Below, in pieces: positions 28,485 to 43,800 of a DNA stretch of 64,000 nucleotides; position 1 is the stretch's first letter, and every line of letters begins with the position of its first letter. This DNA is from Cyanoderma ruficeps (taxonomy: Eukaryota; Chordata; Aves; Passeriformes; Timaliidae): contig VZDJ01000090.1 of NCBI GenBank assembly GCA_008694505.1, positions 3,093,521-3,157,520 on the forward strand, read 5' to 3'. Below the pieces are notes generated by a model. That model had not been told where the DNA came from, did no database searches, and saw only the letters and a program-made list of their open reading frames with translations. Both the position numbers and the translations under genes were made by a program.

Positions 28485-31400
28485 CCTGAATTTTTGTAAA
28501 TAGAACTTTATATCGTGGTGACTGTCCATGGCTTGATCAGAAATCTGAGTGTAGAGAGGCCTTACTGGCGAAACCGTAGTGCTCTGCCCTACCATTGTTT
28601 TGATTTCACAATGTGAAAGTAAAATAATGAGGAAGTAGATGGTCTCTTATTATTGACATGCTTGACAAGCAGAAATTTGTGGTTTGGTTCAAAGTTTGCT
28701 AAGAAGCTGTTAACATCAGTTCTGCACTACTGAAGAAAACATCTATGAACCAGTAATTTCATAGCATGTGCTCCAGTTGTGGCACTTACTTGTCTACACT
28801 TCAGTTATATTGAAGCAGAGGAGTATTTCAGTAAAATTGCTGATAGCCTTTGTACCATCTGTGGTGGTAACTTCTCTTGACTAACTCGTAGTGATGATAT
28901 ATAGTGCTGGCAAACTGATGTTATTTCTCAAGGCAACTGAAGGAGTACCCAGTGTAAAGGGTATTTCAGTAAATTACGGGTTGAAATTATGATATTCACC
29001 CTCACAGAAACAAACTTCTGACTAATTTCTTTAAGTATAGAAAGGGGGATATTTAATGATCATTCACACCTGTGTTGTACTGGGGTTTTCTCATCTTCTG
29101 TTGCCTGTATCGTCCACTACACATAGAAGTGAAGTGAAACAAAATGTACTAAGGCAGTATGTTTTAGGAAAATCTGGCAGAAAAATACTGTAAATTTTAC
29201 AGCAGTAATCACAAAAAGCAATGTTCAATAACACTTTCTTCAAGTGTAATGTAAAATGTGAGCCTGAATGGGTAGGTACCATGTTCTTCTGACTGTATTT
29301 GTTATCTATGCAGCATATATTCTGAATGGAAGAGTGAAAGAGAAGTTGAGTGCAAACTGAAGAAATGAGTTGTTTTTCAGTGCCCTTGTCTCTCCTAATC
29401 TTCTGTTGTCAAGTTTTGTAAAAACTATTCAGAAAAGCCCTAGCAGAAGGTGAAGGTGGGAATACACGTAAGAGTTATAATTGAGAATATTGTGTACAAG
29501 ATCAAGCCATGAGAAATTGTCAGGATAACAAGGGGCTTCCTTGTAATGCTGTATTCACCTACAAGTATTTCACGTGGGAGTAGAGGGAAGAAAGGGTGTT
29601 TACCTCAAATTTTTCCTCACCTTTTGAAAATGGGGAAAAAGTAGAAAGGTCAAATTTTCCATTCTGCCAGGTGTTGGGAAGGATCTGTCCCATCTACTGT
29701 GTATCCTTTAAAAATGACCAATAATCGAACTAAGCAGATTTGTTCTTTAACTCTGCAAAGAAGACATGAAACATTCTGCTCTTATGCACTTCCAGAATGA
29801 TGCTTAAATTCAACTTAGATTTGAAGGGATGATATAAAAGAAGCAACCACATGAGTGAGTTTAAGTTTCGTACCCTCAGTACAGTTGAGGACATGCAATT
29901 CTGCAGCATAAAAATTACCAGAAATGTTAAATCTTGGCACAACGTGTAAAACGTGATGTTGTATAAAGTTTCCTTTAGGGTAGGATTCATTAAAAAAAAT
30001 TTGACAGATGGCATCCACCTCTTCCATTTGCTGCCATAGAAAACCAGTATTTAAAGCTTTCATTGTAATACAGACTTATTTTAATGCTAGCTGGCTGTGG
30101 GCGAAGCAGAGCTGTGGGATCTGACAGTTGTAGAATAGCACTGAGCTTGGTAGAAGTTTGCAGGTTGGGACCTGGGAGCTGCTGTTTGACTATCTGGGGT
30201 CCTGCTTTTTAGATAGCTTCATTGGAACTGTGTGTCTGAAACTTAGGGACAGGGAAAATGGAATTTTAAACTCCCAAAAAATGGGCTGTGGTAAGAAATT
30301 ACCCACACATTTGGAAATACGTCAGACTTCAATACTTTGTATTTGATTGATTCCACTGCAGGAAGAGGTCAGCTTAGAAACTTTACTGCTGGTTCTTATC
30401 AATTCAAGATGATTGAGTCACAGTCACTTGAGGCATTTTTTAGAGCCAAGATAAACTTTTCAGTTTGCTCTTCAGTTGCTTACTCAGCTGTGATTATTCA
30501 GAGTTTATTTCCCAACACAGCAAGTGAATGCTACACCTGGCTGTGAAGTTTTTTACATTAGACTGGATAATGACTTCAAAATGCTATCACATTAAATTAG
30601 TTCTCCTTTCTCATGCAGTTCTTGATGACATCCCCTCTTTAGCTGTGTTCATGGTGATATGTCAGTTGGCAGAGCTTGCCCTTCCTGCAGGCCGTACGCT
30701 CAACATCCGCAGTCCCTTGATGCATCACTAGCATTTGTGGCTTTTGACAGGTTTTGATGCACTTCTAATGTCTTCATGTAGTTTCATTTCAAGCAGTCTT
30801 GCAAGGTCTTCTGCATATAGTTGCACCTGGAGTTTTTCCAGACCTACTGCATATTTGCAAACTGCTCTGAAAAACTAGGCCCTTCTAGAAGCACAGCATC
30901 ATGTTCAATTGCATCAAAAGACAGTCCTCTTATAAATTTTTTCTTCTTGTTCCTATTTCTTTAAATATGGTCTTTCCACTTGTTCTCAGTCTGGCTGGGA
31001 AAGACATAACTTTGACCACTTATCCCTGAAAAAATGATATTTGATATAGGGGAATACTGTCTTGGAGCTCCTTCTGAAGAAATAGTTTAACCCAAGTATA
31101 CTCTTCTTGAATACTTGTGCTATTACAGGATAGAAATCATGTGCTGTGCTTTTTCCAAATTTTGATCTTGAATGGTGACTCTTACTTCTTATTTTTAGCT
31201 CTTGCTTGCTATTCCAAATGTTAGATGTCCCTTCACTGGGAATATCTCAAGTGGGTAACCCAATATACTCATTAAAATTCATGCCCCTACTGGCTTTCAG
31301 TTGACATCTCCTTCAGAAATGTGCTCAGTTTCTGAAACAGTCACAGTGATGGTAGTGTGGATTTCATCAGTGATCCCATAAAGAAATAATGTACAAGTAA

Positions 31401-34195
31401 ACACGGCACCTCAGAGCAGTCATGTAGCCTTGTACCTGATGGATTCTTCCAGCAGCCCAGGAGGGTTGCAGTTACCACTTCATTACTTAAAATCCACTGT
31501 GCAAGTGGGACTCTGATGAATACAGTATGAAAGAAGGAGCACTTGCACCACAAAAGTGGTTTTTCTTTGAGACACAGTCAAGATGGACTCCTTCGTAGAT
31601 CTCCAATCTTCAGTGCACAGCTTGCCATGCAGCGCTGGTGGCTTCAGGACTGCCATGCTCCCTGTGAAAGCTTGGGAGTTTGTTGACATTCCTGCCCCCA
31701 CAAGCTCTAGAGCGTCCCAGAATCATCAAGGTGAAACTGGCTGGCATATGCGTTCCAAACTAAAACAGCTTCAAGTACAGTTCCTGCAGACAGTGGTTGC
31801 TCTCTACTCCTCTTTGATCAAGTGAATGTCAGAAGAGTAACGGGTTTTTTTCTAAGATAATTATCTTCTCCAAGTTTGTTTAGTACCTTCCCTCCTCTCA
31901 AAAGTGGGGAAGAAAATTACCTGTTAAAAGAACGAAGCAGCAGTAATTGTCTGAGCAGCCCTGGGACGTGGGGAGGACTGCATCAGCCAATGTGCCTGGT
32001 GTTTTCTTTACCGGAAATGTATTTTCCGTGTGCTGCTATTTAGAGTATGAGATGAATCAACCAACTTGTGAAAACTGCAAGAAAGAAGTGGGTTATAGGG
32101 TGGGAGTGGTGTTTGCATTGAGTTTTTTGGTTGCTGCTGCACTGTGATTATTCCTTGCACCAAAACTGGCATTTTATGGTAATTTAAGAGGAATAATAAA
32201 ATCATCTTCTCATAGTTCCCTGGGTAAGGGGGAGCAAGGGGGAAAAAATGTATGAAAAAGCAAGTTCAGTAGTATCAGGAATCCTATTCATGTGTAACTT
32301 CTTGGGCTCTTGACAGTTTTACTGCGCCTAATGCTAAGTATAGACCGCAATTATAATATATGGCTCATGCTCAAATGTCAAGGTACTATTTTGGGCTCAG
32401 TTTTTGAAATAAAATAAATCCAGTCAGAGTAGTTAATGGGCAGAGAGGAGGCTTCTCTTCCGGGAGAGTAAGCCATAGGAAAGTGTTCCATTTGATTGGA
32501 TGTGGTCCTGTGCTGACGACCTGCCTGCGTCTGACATGGGCTTTCATATGGGTTCTGTCCTCAGCCCTAAGGGAAGTCTCCCGGCATTTTTTTCCCTGAT
32601 GTCCCCCCACATCACAACTTGGCTGTTCCTGTGCCTCACTTAATTCATCACTTTCCAGTGCTTGCAGGCAGGCAGTATAAAAAGTTGATGGGCAATTATA
32701 TTCATGTCAGCGATGACAATGGGTTTCTTCCTATTCCTGATGTATAGCTCCTTTCGTGTTATAAACAGAAAAAATACCTATATTTAGTTGGCTTTCATTG
32801 TTTGACTAGAAAGTGTTTCTGAAAGGAAGTGTTGTAAAGTGGGTACGTTTATTTTACTTTCTACCACAGACCTCTTGAAGTATTGTCTCAAGCCATGTTA
32901 ACTGCTTGAGATGCTACACTATGAATTTTTAACTACTGGCACACCTCTCACAACTTTCTGAAGAGGTGCAGTCATGTTTGCAGAAGTATTAATTGTGCCA
33001 TCTGGTAAGCCATAAACATCAGACTTTTAGGAATACATTTCATCATAAACTTGCACAGTTTTCCCAGGGAAGACCACTGTACCACTGCAACCATGGCTTT
33101 CTAGAGGTTTCTGATTTAAATTATCACATTCTCCTCTTTCTGGTTTAGTTACTACCAGCTGGAGCTTCTGAACCCTTGGTTCTAACCAAGGTCCCTGTGC
33201 TTCTAACTGATTACATTTTAGCAAATGTTCAGCAGTAACAATGGTTGTCATAAAGGGCCTTTATTCCACTGGGATTTGTTGAAACTCTTGGAGTTTCCTT
33301 TTCCTCTGCTGTTGCAACAGTGTGGGTTTGGTCATAAATGACTCAGTGCAGTTTTGCATAGTGAAGCAGGTGTGGGCAGCAGCTGTCTTGGTACTGAGGT
33401 GTAACTGAAGTGTCTTTTGGAGCTGAATAATCTGTCTTCTTCTCCTATAAAAGTTGATTGTAAGAACATAAACTGAAAATCTTTATTCAAGTTCAGGGCT
33501 TATTCCCCTCTTCTTGTTTGGTAAGGAGGACATTCTTGTGAGCCTTTTTTTATCATAACTTTTCTTTAACTGCAGGAGATACATATCATTACCCTACCTT
33601 CACAAACCCTGTTCGTGGAATAAAAATGTTTTGGGGAGCTTCATCCATTACAGATTTATGTCCAGGGAAAAACTTGACAGAATGTACTGTGAAACCTGTT
33701 GTGTCCTAGGAGAATCAGAGCAGTGTCTGCTGCTTCTCAGCAAGTGTATTCTTTAGTAAATCTTAGTAGATAATGCTTCTTTATTTTTATTTAAGAGATG
33801 ATGATGACAATCAGTAATGAAGAGCAAAACTAATTGACCTGGCATCTTCACTTGCAGGAAGATGCTTTGTAGTCTCACATAGACCTCCCCTTCATTCATT
33901 TGAAAGTTGAGTCTTCATTCTAGTTACAGTCACTTCCATCAGACAGCTACATTTGTACTATTACAGTGCTTACTTTGGTTCTCTTTTTGTTTTTCAAATG
34001 TTAAATAGAAAAAAAATTCCAACTTCTTCCTTGATAAAGTCACTTGCCCCAGGAAGTAGAAGAGTATGTGCCAATCTGCATTGACCTGAATAATTCAGTA
34101 TTGGACCCTGTATCTCTTAAGAGCTCTCTGACTTTTACAATATCAGTGGGGATCTCACCAGTGTACAGAGTATGTGAAGGGAAGGTTCAAAGAGG

Positions 34196-34476
34196 GAACC
34201 GGCCTCTTTTCTTTGGCATCCCATGACAGGACAAGAAGAATGGGCACAAATTAAAACACATGAAATTCAATCTGAACACAAACCAGTTTTTGCTGTGAGG
34301 GTGGTCAAACACTGGAACAGTTTGCCCGGAGAGGTTGTAGAGTCTTCATCCTTGGAGATACTCAGAACCTGTCTGGACATGATCTTGGGCAACTGGCTTT
34401 CGACCATGCTGCTTGTGCAGGGGATTTGGACAAGATGACCTCTGGAGATCCCTCCTAGTCTCAACCATTCTGTGAA
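34196..34476 (+). mobile_element. CR1 LINE fragment (sense) with RT C-terminal remnant
   Basis: A CR1-like 3' segment in sense orientation. One frame keeps the end of the CR1 reverse-transcriptase ORF (FAVRVVKHWNSLPGEVV), followed by the tail ending ctagtctcaaccattctgtg. It is truncated and non-coding today. It lies in intron 7 of GSK3B. Confidence 0.85.
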
Positions 34477-37238
34477 AGCTCTCCAAGGAACATTTGCTCC
34501 ATAGTATTTTCGGAGTTGATACACCAAAAGCAGCTATTTCATGCAGTAATTCTTCCAAAAATGCGCGCAGTAATTCTTACTTCTTTCTCAAAAGAAGAAT
34601 TTTGACCAATTGTTGCAGCAGCTTAAGTGATTGCTGTTACCAAGGTTACTTGAAGGTATTCCTAATATACTGAAAATTTGGTATGAATCGGTGAGGTACA
34701 ATTTCAAATCATGTAGCAAACAGAATTGGTATGTTAGGGGCTGAGGAGAGATCCACTACAGGACCTCTTCAGGATATGTCAAGCACTGGTACAGTTTACA
34801 GTTTATCACTTTATTCATCCCACTCTTCCAGTTTGTAACTTGAATTTGACACAGTCTTTAAAACTTCTCTTCTTCCTTCCAAACTACTTTTCAGGTTTTG
34901 GTTGGATTTTGGGGTATGTTGTTTTGTAGTTTTTTTTTCCCTTTTATCCGCTTTCAGTACAAATTGAAAGCACAAGCTGGTTTTACAGTCTCGAGAGAAT
35001 AGAGTACATATAAATACACTGTGTAGCTACTAGTAGTCACTTTTCCTTTTGTGCAGTTATTTCATGTGTCTAAGGCTGTGTGTAGCTGAAAGGTCAGACA
35101 GTCCCTTCTTTCAGCTACCATGATGCCTCTTCAGTACCTTCTTTTCTAAGCATTCATGAAACCTTAAGTGCTGTTGTTTAGAAGCCTGTGCTTGAGCTTA
35201 GGAGTTGCCCTGTCCCATCATCTGGAGTTACAGCTGTGCTTTTAGTGAAATGCATGAATAGACGTTGTCTGTGGGTTCTTCCATGAAAGTGCCCTTGCTT
35301 ATCTAATCTGAGTTCTCTGATGCTATAGGTGGTCTTTAAATATACTTGTACTGTGTAGGCTCCTGTTCTGAGCAGCCTTGGCAACCGAGCCAGTTTGATA
35401 TATTTGGGCTATATTAAAAATAAATCTACTCGTTGCTTCTTAGAAAAGCTATTGAAGAAATTTTTTGAGGAGAAAAAGGGTAAAGAAGGTAAACATGCTT
35501 TTAAAAAAGTATTGTTTATATACTAGGGAGGCCTGAAAACTTAACTTTTAGGAAAGATGAGAGAGCAATAGAAGGTGCCCATCATTCTTCAGAAAGTTAA
35601 ACTTTAGAAAGTTTTAAAAATTACTTTTATCATGAATTGGGATGAAAATAGTATTTAGGGGTGTGAAATCCCCTCATCTTTTAGAAGTGGAAAGGTTTGA
35701 GAGTGATGGTCATCAAAGCTTTGAGAGCAGCACCATCCTGGCAGGGCTGGCAGCTGGGTGGCTGATGCTCTGGTGGGTGCCAGACAGAAAACCAGCAGGG
35801 AAAGGGTACATTTCCTTTTCAATTCTTTTTTCCTTTGAAAGTTGAGCAAAATATATAGAATCTGCAAACATTTTTTTTATTTTGCCCCCATCCAAAACAG
35901 TGTTTTCAGACACGCACAAAATAAAACCTGCTGGCATCTCTGAGAGTAACCCTTGGCTTTTAGAGTTAGGTGGGTTTTAAATCCTCATGAGTGATGTGAT
36001 CTACAAAACATTATTGTTCATTTTATACAATTTGTCGGTCAAATCTGTTATACAAGAAGCAACTGTATGAACAAGTTGCAGAGTTTATTTCCTCTGCTGC
36101 TGCTCTTTATTTACAAGGTTGATTTGTGAGTAGGATTTTTTTGTGTTGTGCAACTCTTATTTTAAATTGCAAAGCGATTCCAAGTTTTGTTCATAATACC
36201 TGATGGTAGTTTCTCTGTTCCACAAATTACAACAGCAGTTACCTTGCTCTTTTATCTCCTTACCTGACTTTCTGGAGTGCATTTTTGTAATCTCCATTTT
36301 TCTAACAGAATGAAAATGTACACAGATACCAGAATTTGTAACCAGATATTTCTTTATCAAGCAGCAAGGTAGAGTGCCAGCATGGTGTGATCATTTGTTG
36401 CCTGATGGTGACAGTGCAGTCTGATGAGACGAGGTGATAACATTATGCTAAGCTGCGTGGAGGCATTTGTTATGGGGCCAAAATAGTGCCACTACAGGTT
36501 TCCTACAGATGAGGCTGAGCCCAGCATAGAGGAGTGACTCCTGCCTTCTGCCATCTCACCTTCTCTCAGGAGAGCAAAAATGTGCCCAGAACTGGGTGCA
36601 AGCAGAAAACAATGGGATTTCTTGAAGATACTTTGCAATTTTTATATATAGCTAGAAGACAATGGCTCTCTCACATTTGGTGCTAACTGAAAAGAAAGCA
36701 CTAATGCCATATTGTCATAAAATCCCTCAAGGGATTTCTGAAATCCTTTCCAAATGTACCCGCCCTTACAAAGAGATGTGCAATGGTTTGTTATTTCTCA
36801 TACATTTGCATCCATAAATAACATTGTGCAGATTCTGGGAATGAGAAATACAGCTTGGAGAAGGTAAACCAGAGGTGGTGTGCCTTTTCGATACTTCCAA
36901 GTTAGATTTAAACAAAGTCTCGTCCATGTGGAAATACTGAGATGAGGAAGCACCACCCAAACCCACACGGCTTTGTTTGTGGGGAGAGCAGGAGACGCTC
37001 AGCAGTAACTGGCTGATCTTTTAAGCTTGTCAGAGGACTGTTGTTTGTGACTTGTAAAATACAGTCTGTGCTGCTTGTCTGATCCTTAATCAACCATATG
37101 CAGCGAACTGCAGTGTGTTTGGTAGTACTGTTTTATATAAATCTAATTAAAGTAAACGCTCTACCCCACCAAAATATCACTGTGTTTGAGAGAGATGCTT
37201 TAATTTTGTGAAAAACTTTATAAGATAATTAAATTTTT

Positions 37239-37591
37239 GACACTGGGCTTGGAACATGAACTGAAGTGCCAGCAAGAGACCACTGATACTGGAGCAAGGG
37301 CCACAAAGGTGACTAAGGCACTGGGGCATCTGTCATACGAGGAGAGGTTGCAAGAGCAACTTGCACTGTTCAGCCTGAAGCAGAGAAGGTTTGGCTGGGG
37401 GTGGGGGGTCTCATCAGTGTGTATAAAAGCCGTGTGGTGCGAGGGAATGAAGAAACAACCAGGCTCTTCTTAGTGTTGCCCACTTACTGGGCAAGTGGCA
37501 GCAGCACACAGTCCAGAACATTTTTTACTCCGGACAGTGGTCAAAGACTGGAGAAAGGTGCCCTGAGAAAGGGCTTCCCTCTCCTGGGTGC
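37239..37591 (+). mobile_element. Degraded CR1-type LINE fragment (sense) near exon 8
   Basis: One frame carries GHLSYEERLQEQLALFSLKQ, which matches the conserved C-terminal part of the CR1 ORF2 protein. Further on are agtggtcaaagactggag and gccctgagaaagggcttccc, like the CR1 3' region. Indels break the frame. It ends about 150 bases before the exon 8 acceptor, the closest transposon remnant to a GSK3B exon in the window. Confidence 0.75.
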
Positions 37592-37740
37592 AAAAGTTTT
37601 GTTGTTTTGCTACCCTCTATTAACTTACTAGTTACATAGATTGACTTCAGTTGTCTCAATGTCTGATAGATTACGCATCAGTCTTAATATCATGTGAAGC
37701 ATATATAAACAATTTGCCCTTTTCTTTCTCTCCTGTATAG

Positions 37741-37872
<132 letters not shown>

Positions 37873-40800
37873 TGAAAGTAAAAATTCAAGTTGTTCAGTT
37901 TGTTCAGTGATTTGGTGGCTTTCAGTCTAAACTAGGTGCCTTTAACTAAGCTGGGGACCTGCAGACTTTTGATGTAGCTGAGGAGAAGGAAATACTGGAG
38001 TAGTACACTATAATATCTGTTGGTCTGGGGGTTGCCTATAGGTGGGTTGTTTTTTGTTTTATTTTGTTTTTTTATAATGGTGTGTGTGTTAGTAGCAGAT
38101 TGCAATATTCTACATACTGTCGTATTGTCAGCTGATACGCACAAAAGTCACATAGAAATGAGGAAAGTGTTCCTGTATGTATGTGACACTTTTGTAGTGC
38201 TGTTAAATAATGTGAGGAGGACTGACTGTCACTTTCAGAAATGCTTCTTTCATAGATAATATTCTGTTTGTACTTCTGTAGGTGTGCTGTTGAGTGGAGA
38301 TGGTTTTTTCTTGGAGTTACTTCTTAAGATTTCTTATTATCTACCTTTCATAGGGAGACACCAGTGCAGTACATGCAGGCAGTATTGTGACCTCCATGAC
38401 CAAAGAGGAAACTGCTAGCAATGAAACAAATACATTGCTGCACAATTAATTTGTCTTCCACATATCAGTGATGAATATTTGGCTTGGGACAGAGTAAAAA
38501 ATCATTTAGTCAGCCTCTTGGGTGTGGAATAAATTAAATATTGAGTCTCAAACAATTGAAGCCTGGGTAGTTAACATTTCCTCTTGCTGCTTGAGAAATG
38601 TCTGTTATAGTCACAGTGTATTTCCATCCTACATCAGTACTCAGGTTTCCTTCTGCTGAGAAAGTAATACCTGTGTGTGAAAGGGTTACATGCCTCCTGA
38701 GCACATGTCCAAGGCAGATTGTTTTGTACCAAATACTCCATGGCAGTGGAAACACTGAATGAACTAATTAGAGCTAATTGATAGCAGGCCATACACCTGA
38801 CAAGTATATGCCAGGGCAGTTCCACACATCACTGTTTTTGTGATAGATTCTCCAATGAGTTAGGTATGTTTTCTCCACTAATCCATGGTTTGCATTTCCA
38901 TATCGGAGTTACTTTCTGTGTGTTGGTTAAGAGATGTATAATAGTATGGGAGGTTAGTAAATCCATCCAGGCTTTTTGATAGCTTATGTTAATGAGGGAA
39001 AAAATTAGAGCAGATGAAGTCCCTGAGAGTGATCTCTCCATTTGTGAATTGTATCCTGGTAAAAGTCACAAGAATAAGCCAAAAACTTTGTAGCACCGAA
39101 TATCAGGCTCACATCTGAATTCTTGCATTGAAGGTGTTTGGATTGGGGGAGGATGAATTAATATACAGTGGGGTGGAGGTGCAGAGCTGTACTGCAGGAC
39201 GTGGAGTTGAGTTGTATAGTTAGCTTAGATGCTTATCTTAGCTTGAACAGTCTTAGAATCATCTGTATGCACTTTTGATGGTCTCTTAGAACACAACTTT
39301 TAGCAAATGGAAGCTTCATGAAGAGACTGAAACTTCCTTCTGTTTATAAAGAATGTTTTTTTGGTTGTTGTAGAGGATCATAGGTGAAATTAACAAGTGA
39401 GATGAGCTTGGCAGAAGATCAAATTTGCATTCTTCATTAGGTCACAATTAGTTTTGGAGAGCTGTGCTTGCAGCATAGCTTCTCATTCTCAAGTCATTCT
39501 GCACACAGCCCTTGCTGATATCAGCTGGGTGTAGAATAGCATTTAAACCAGTTTATTACAACTGGGTTACGTGACACTTCATTTATGAGATCTGTACTTA
39601 TTATATAAATGCTAAATTTAAAAAATGGATTACCCAGCATGATGCTGGTAATGGTGCTTATCTTCTTATCTTCTCAGTGTATTACTTCTCAAGATCCTTT
39701 CCTTTCAACTTTTTGAGCATGTTGAACCGTGATAGATTTAAGCAGTAGTATTACACAGAATTGCTTCTTCTTACCCAGTTATAGTGATATAACATCTGAT
39801 GACATGTCAGTGGGCATAAGCAATCCTCTCAGAGGATCTTAGACTTGAATAGTGGCAAAAACCTCTTCAGAGCTTTGGCTTTGAAAAAACAGGAGTGACT
39901 GAAGTGAAAGTGATAATGTTGTAGGTTGTTTGTGGTTTTTGTTACAACTGTGTGTAACTAGACTGCTACAGCTAGTTGCCAACAGGACTTCAACTTGCAG
40001 CTTCAGAATCACAAATCTTTGCCATCTAAACTGAAGAATTAACTGAAGGTGACAATAGATAGAAGGTGGTTATTTTTTTGTTGAGTAGTTATGACCAGAG
40101 GACTTGGCAGACAGGATTTTTTTTGTATGTGTGAAATAACTTCTAGGCAGCTACTTTCAGCATGTTTGAAAGAGAACTGCTGAGAATATAGTCACTCCCT
40201 CTTGTAAGCTCGTAGACACAAAAGCATTCTTCTTGTTTTGTGCTGCTTGATAGAACATGGGTATTTGCCGAAGTTGGGTTTGTAGGCCCTGCCTGGAGTT
40301 AGCTTTATGCAGTTGAGGTGCCCAGTGCATGTTTCTATGCAGTCTGGAACTGGTGGTTTCCAGGCCAGTAATCTATATAAAAATAAGGTCTTGTTTTCAG
40401 AGAACTTTCTTGGTCTGCAAAAGTGTCCGTATATGGTAATCAAGAATTCCCTTTGGAAGCTGTAGTACCTATAGGTTGCACTTGAAATTCTGTGGTGCTG
40501 ATTAGTACTGGATGTATCTGGTTCTGGTCTGCTCTCTTAGGCATTTCTGCGAGGCACAGGTATGTTACTTTCCTGCTCAGTATTTCTGTGATGATGTGTA
40601 ATCTGCTATAGTTGCTGTTACCTACTTGTGAAGAAGAATGGTGGATGGTGCTATAGTGCAATGTAATACATTCTGGGTTTTTTAAAGAGACAGAGAAATT
40701 GTGTAACTCTGGAGAGACAAATCTATGAAGGAATATTGTTTTTCAGATTCAATGCATCTTGGGCTAAAATTGGGATTTTGAGCACGAGTTTTATGGATGT

Positions 40801-43800
40801 TTGAAGCCTAGCTTCATAGGTGTATCTTAGGCTTTTCAGTAGAAATGGACTGGTATTATCCTAATACAGTATTGATACCTTCCTTCTTAAATGATGAGAA
40901 AAGTCTAACTAACATTCTAAATATTTTTCTATGCTGCAACAATCATATGAGTTTAAAGTGCGAACTCTTCTCAGACTGATTTTTCAATCTGTTGACAATT
41001 TGAGATTGAATTAAATTTGTAACTTAAGAGTTGGAGTCTCCTATTATAAAACTTACAGAGGCTTCTCTCTCATCTCCAACATAGTTTTGTGTTGGCCAAG
41101 CACGTGTGTGTTTTCATACCACTTTACATGCATGAGGCACTTGATGATGGAAGTTGAACATGTCTCTGGCTAGCAAAAGAAAAGAGAATCTGAACTTTCC
41201 AGGAACCTCTCAAACCATTCTTCAGAAACAGGGCTTCCACTCTTCTTCTCCTCTGTCACCTATCCCTACAACCCCAGCCTCAACAGGAGGAATCCAGGAC
41301 ATTTTGGTGCTTTGGCACGGGGAGTCCTTTTCAGAATATGAGTGTGTTTAGTAACTTAAGTGTTCTTTTCATCCAAACTTCCCTTTATTTTCATTTTGTA
41401 TATAATATTTTGTATTCATGGAGGTGCATCCTACAGCTTGTCTACCTTGGTCTGTGAAGTAAGTGGCATCCTGTTATAAGAGAAGCTGTTTTGCAGGGGT
41501 GTGAATATGGCTGACTTAAAACAGTCAGAAAAGAATAGGCAGGTTTTTAAACACACAGTTATGTCTTTCAGGTATATCTTCGGTTGGAAAACAGGTCCAT
41601 TTTTTCCAGTGGTGTCAGCTCATAAAATAAAAGTTACTACCCTTTCTGGATATTTGCTGCTGTTGTTTTTACTGGATCATATCTTTGCTTCCATGTCTTT
41701 CGGCCACCTCAACTTCTTGAGCCTTCTTTCTTCTCAGATGTGCAGTCTGATCTGTGCTACTAATCTTTATACTTGTTTCTGTTCTGACTAAGCTTCATCT
41801 ATACCATATAACTCTGTGACTGGAAAGCCAAGGAGGAAATCCAGGATCAAGTGCAAGACTGTAAATCACAGGGTTGTTGAAGTTCAGCTTTGGTGATTAG
41901 TTTTCTGTGAATCTTTTGGAAAGGGGGAGGGACAGTGGGACAGCCAGAAAAAGGTCTAAAGGCGTTCTTCATAAGCTCATGGTAGAATGGTGTTGCTTAC
42001 CACGGCCCCATTACAGCTGCCCTTTATCCTGGCATTACTCAGATGCTACCTTCAGGTCTCAGATCCCTGGGGTAATGAAAAACAAAGGCAGTGCTGTGAT
42101 AACTTCCAGAAATAGGTAAAATGTCCAACTGTGACAGCCTACCTTTCCTCTTGTATCTAGTTAGTAAAGGATCTCATTAAGGTTATGAGAATTATCTAGT
42201 TTGAGCCCTTTCTGTGTGGGGAAAATGACTCTCTTGGATTTTTTTCTTTTCCCCACCCAAGGATACTGCCACATGTTTGCCAGTATAATGTCAGGGTAAT
42301 GAAATATATGTGTGTATATATATGCCCATGTTTCATGGTGGCAGAACAATACAAGCTGTAACAGCAAAGGCAGTTTTCTTTACTTAACCATGACCTCTGC
42401 CTTGTCTCCACTGTACAGACGTGGAAACAATTTGTACTGCAGGCAGCTCTTAAAAATGGACAGTGAGTCTCTCCTGTGTGCTGTGGTTTGGATACCTTTG
42501 TTTCTCCTGTTCTGAAAGTACTTGCAAGATTTTTCAAACATGCAGGCATTTTTAAAATATACTTTTGGTGAGGTAAATTTGAGTATACTCAAGAGAATGG
42601 CTTTATTCACCATCCCCAAATTTATACTTAGCTGGTGCCTGAATAATAATTTCCAAGTCAGTATTGAGTTGGAAAAAGATAGGAGTCATTTGCCTGACAG
42701 TGGAAGAAACAGGGAGAGACACTGTCATGTTTAGATTAGTTTGAGCATCTCTGTCCCTCTGTTGTGCACTCTTGTGGATGAGTACACAAGGACTTTTCTC
42801 TGCATCACTTTGCCTTCATAATAAACTTGTGGGAGATTCGGGCAGGATCCCTCCCAACTTTGTAAGCACTTCCTTTTTGTTTTAGGTGCTTTTTCATTAT
42901 TTATACTGTTCAAGTTGGTTTTTTGTCTGTTTCTTTAAGCCAAATGGTTATAGCATAGGAGAACAGTGTCTAAGATGAGTCTTCAGACTCCAGCTCTGTA
43001 GTCATCCCTTCTGGCACTTTCCCAAAACTATAGGCCAATTCTGACTGCAGCTGAAGTTGTGCAGAACTACAGTTGGTTATGCTGAAGAGTAGCTTTGGAT
43101 ATTGACTAAAGAATTCATATTTCTGCCTATGTTATGAAGTAATTCCTGCTAATACTATAAAATACTTGCCTAATATTTTAGTCTTGATATCCTCTTGTGT
43201 GCATGTATGTTCTGTATATATGTTTTTCCATACCAATCACTTTACCTTGAATTTTGAATATTTCTGTGCTTGTAGCAGACAGTCCTGTTGTCTTCCCCAC
43301 ACTCTGGCACTGGGATGTAGAGCCTGCTCTCTCTCATGAACATGTTTTTTCACCCTCCAGAATTGGTTTTATGTCTTCATCCTGTCCTACTCCTGCTCTC
43401 CTTGTTCTTGTCTAGTTTTTAAGCAGATTGTTTTGCTTGTAATGCTTCCAAAGTGACTGCTCATACTGTAGATTCAAGGAAGAATACCAAACAGTAAAAT
43501 GGATAAACAGACAGCTCATTTTGTCACTTCTAATTATAACTGATGACAAAAGAAAGTGAAGACACTTTCGTCAGGAATCTTGTAAGTGGACTTGGATTTG
43601 GATTCAAGATGAAAATGCAGACTCTTCTTTCTGAGATTTAAGTCTGGTCTTTTGTAGAGAAACAAAGATACAGTGAGGGTGAGATGTTTCTTTGGTTGCA
43701 GTTCCATAGTTGGCATTAAGTTCATCGTGGAGTCAGGTCAGTTCTCCACCTCCCACCTGCATATTTCTGAAATGCATTATGCTTTGGTGGTAAAAACCTC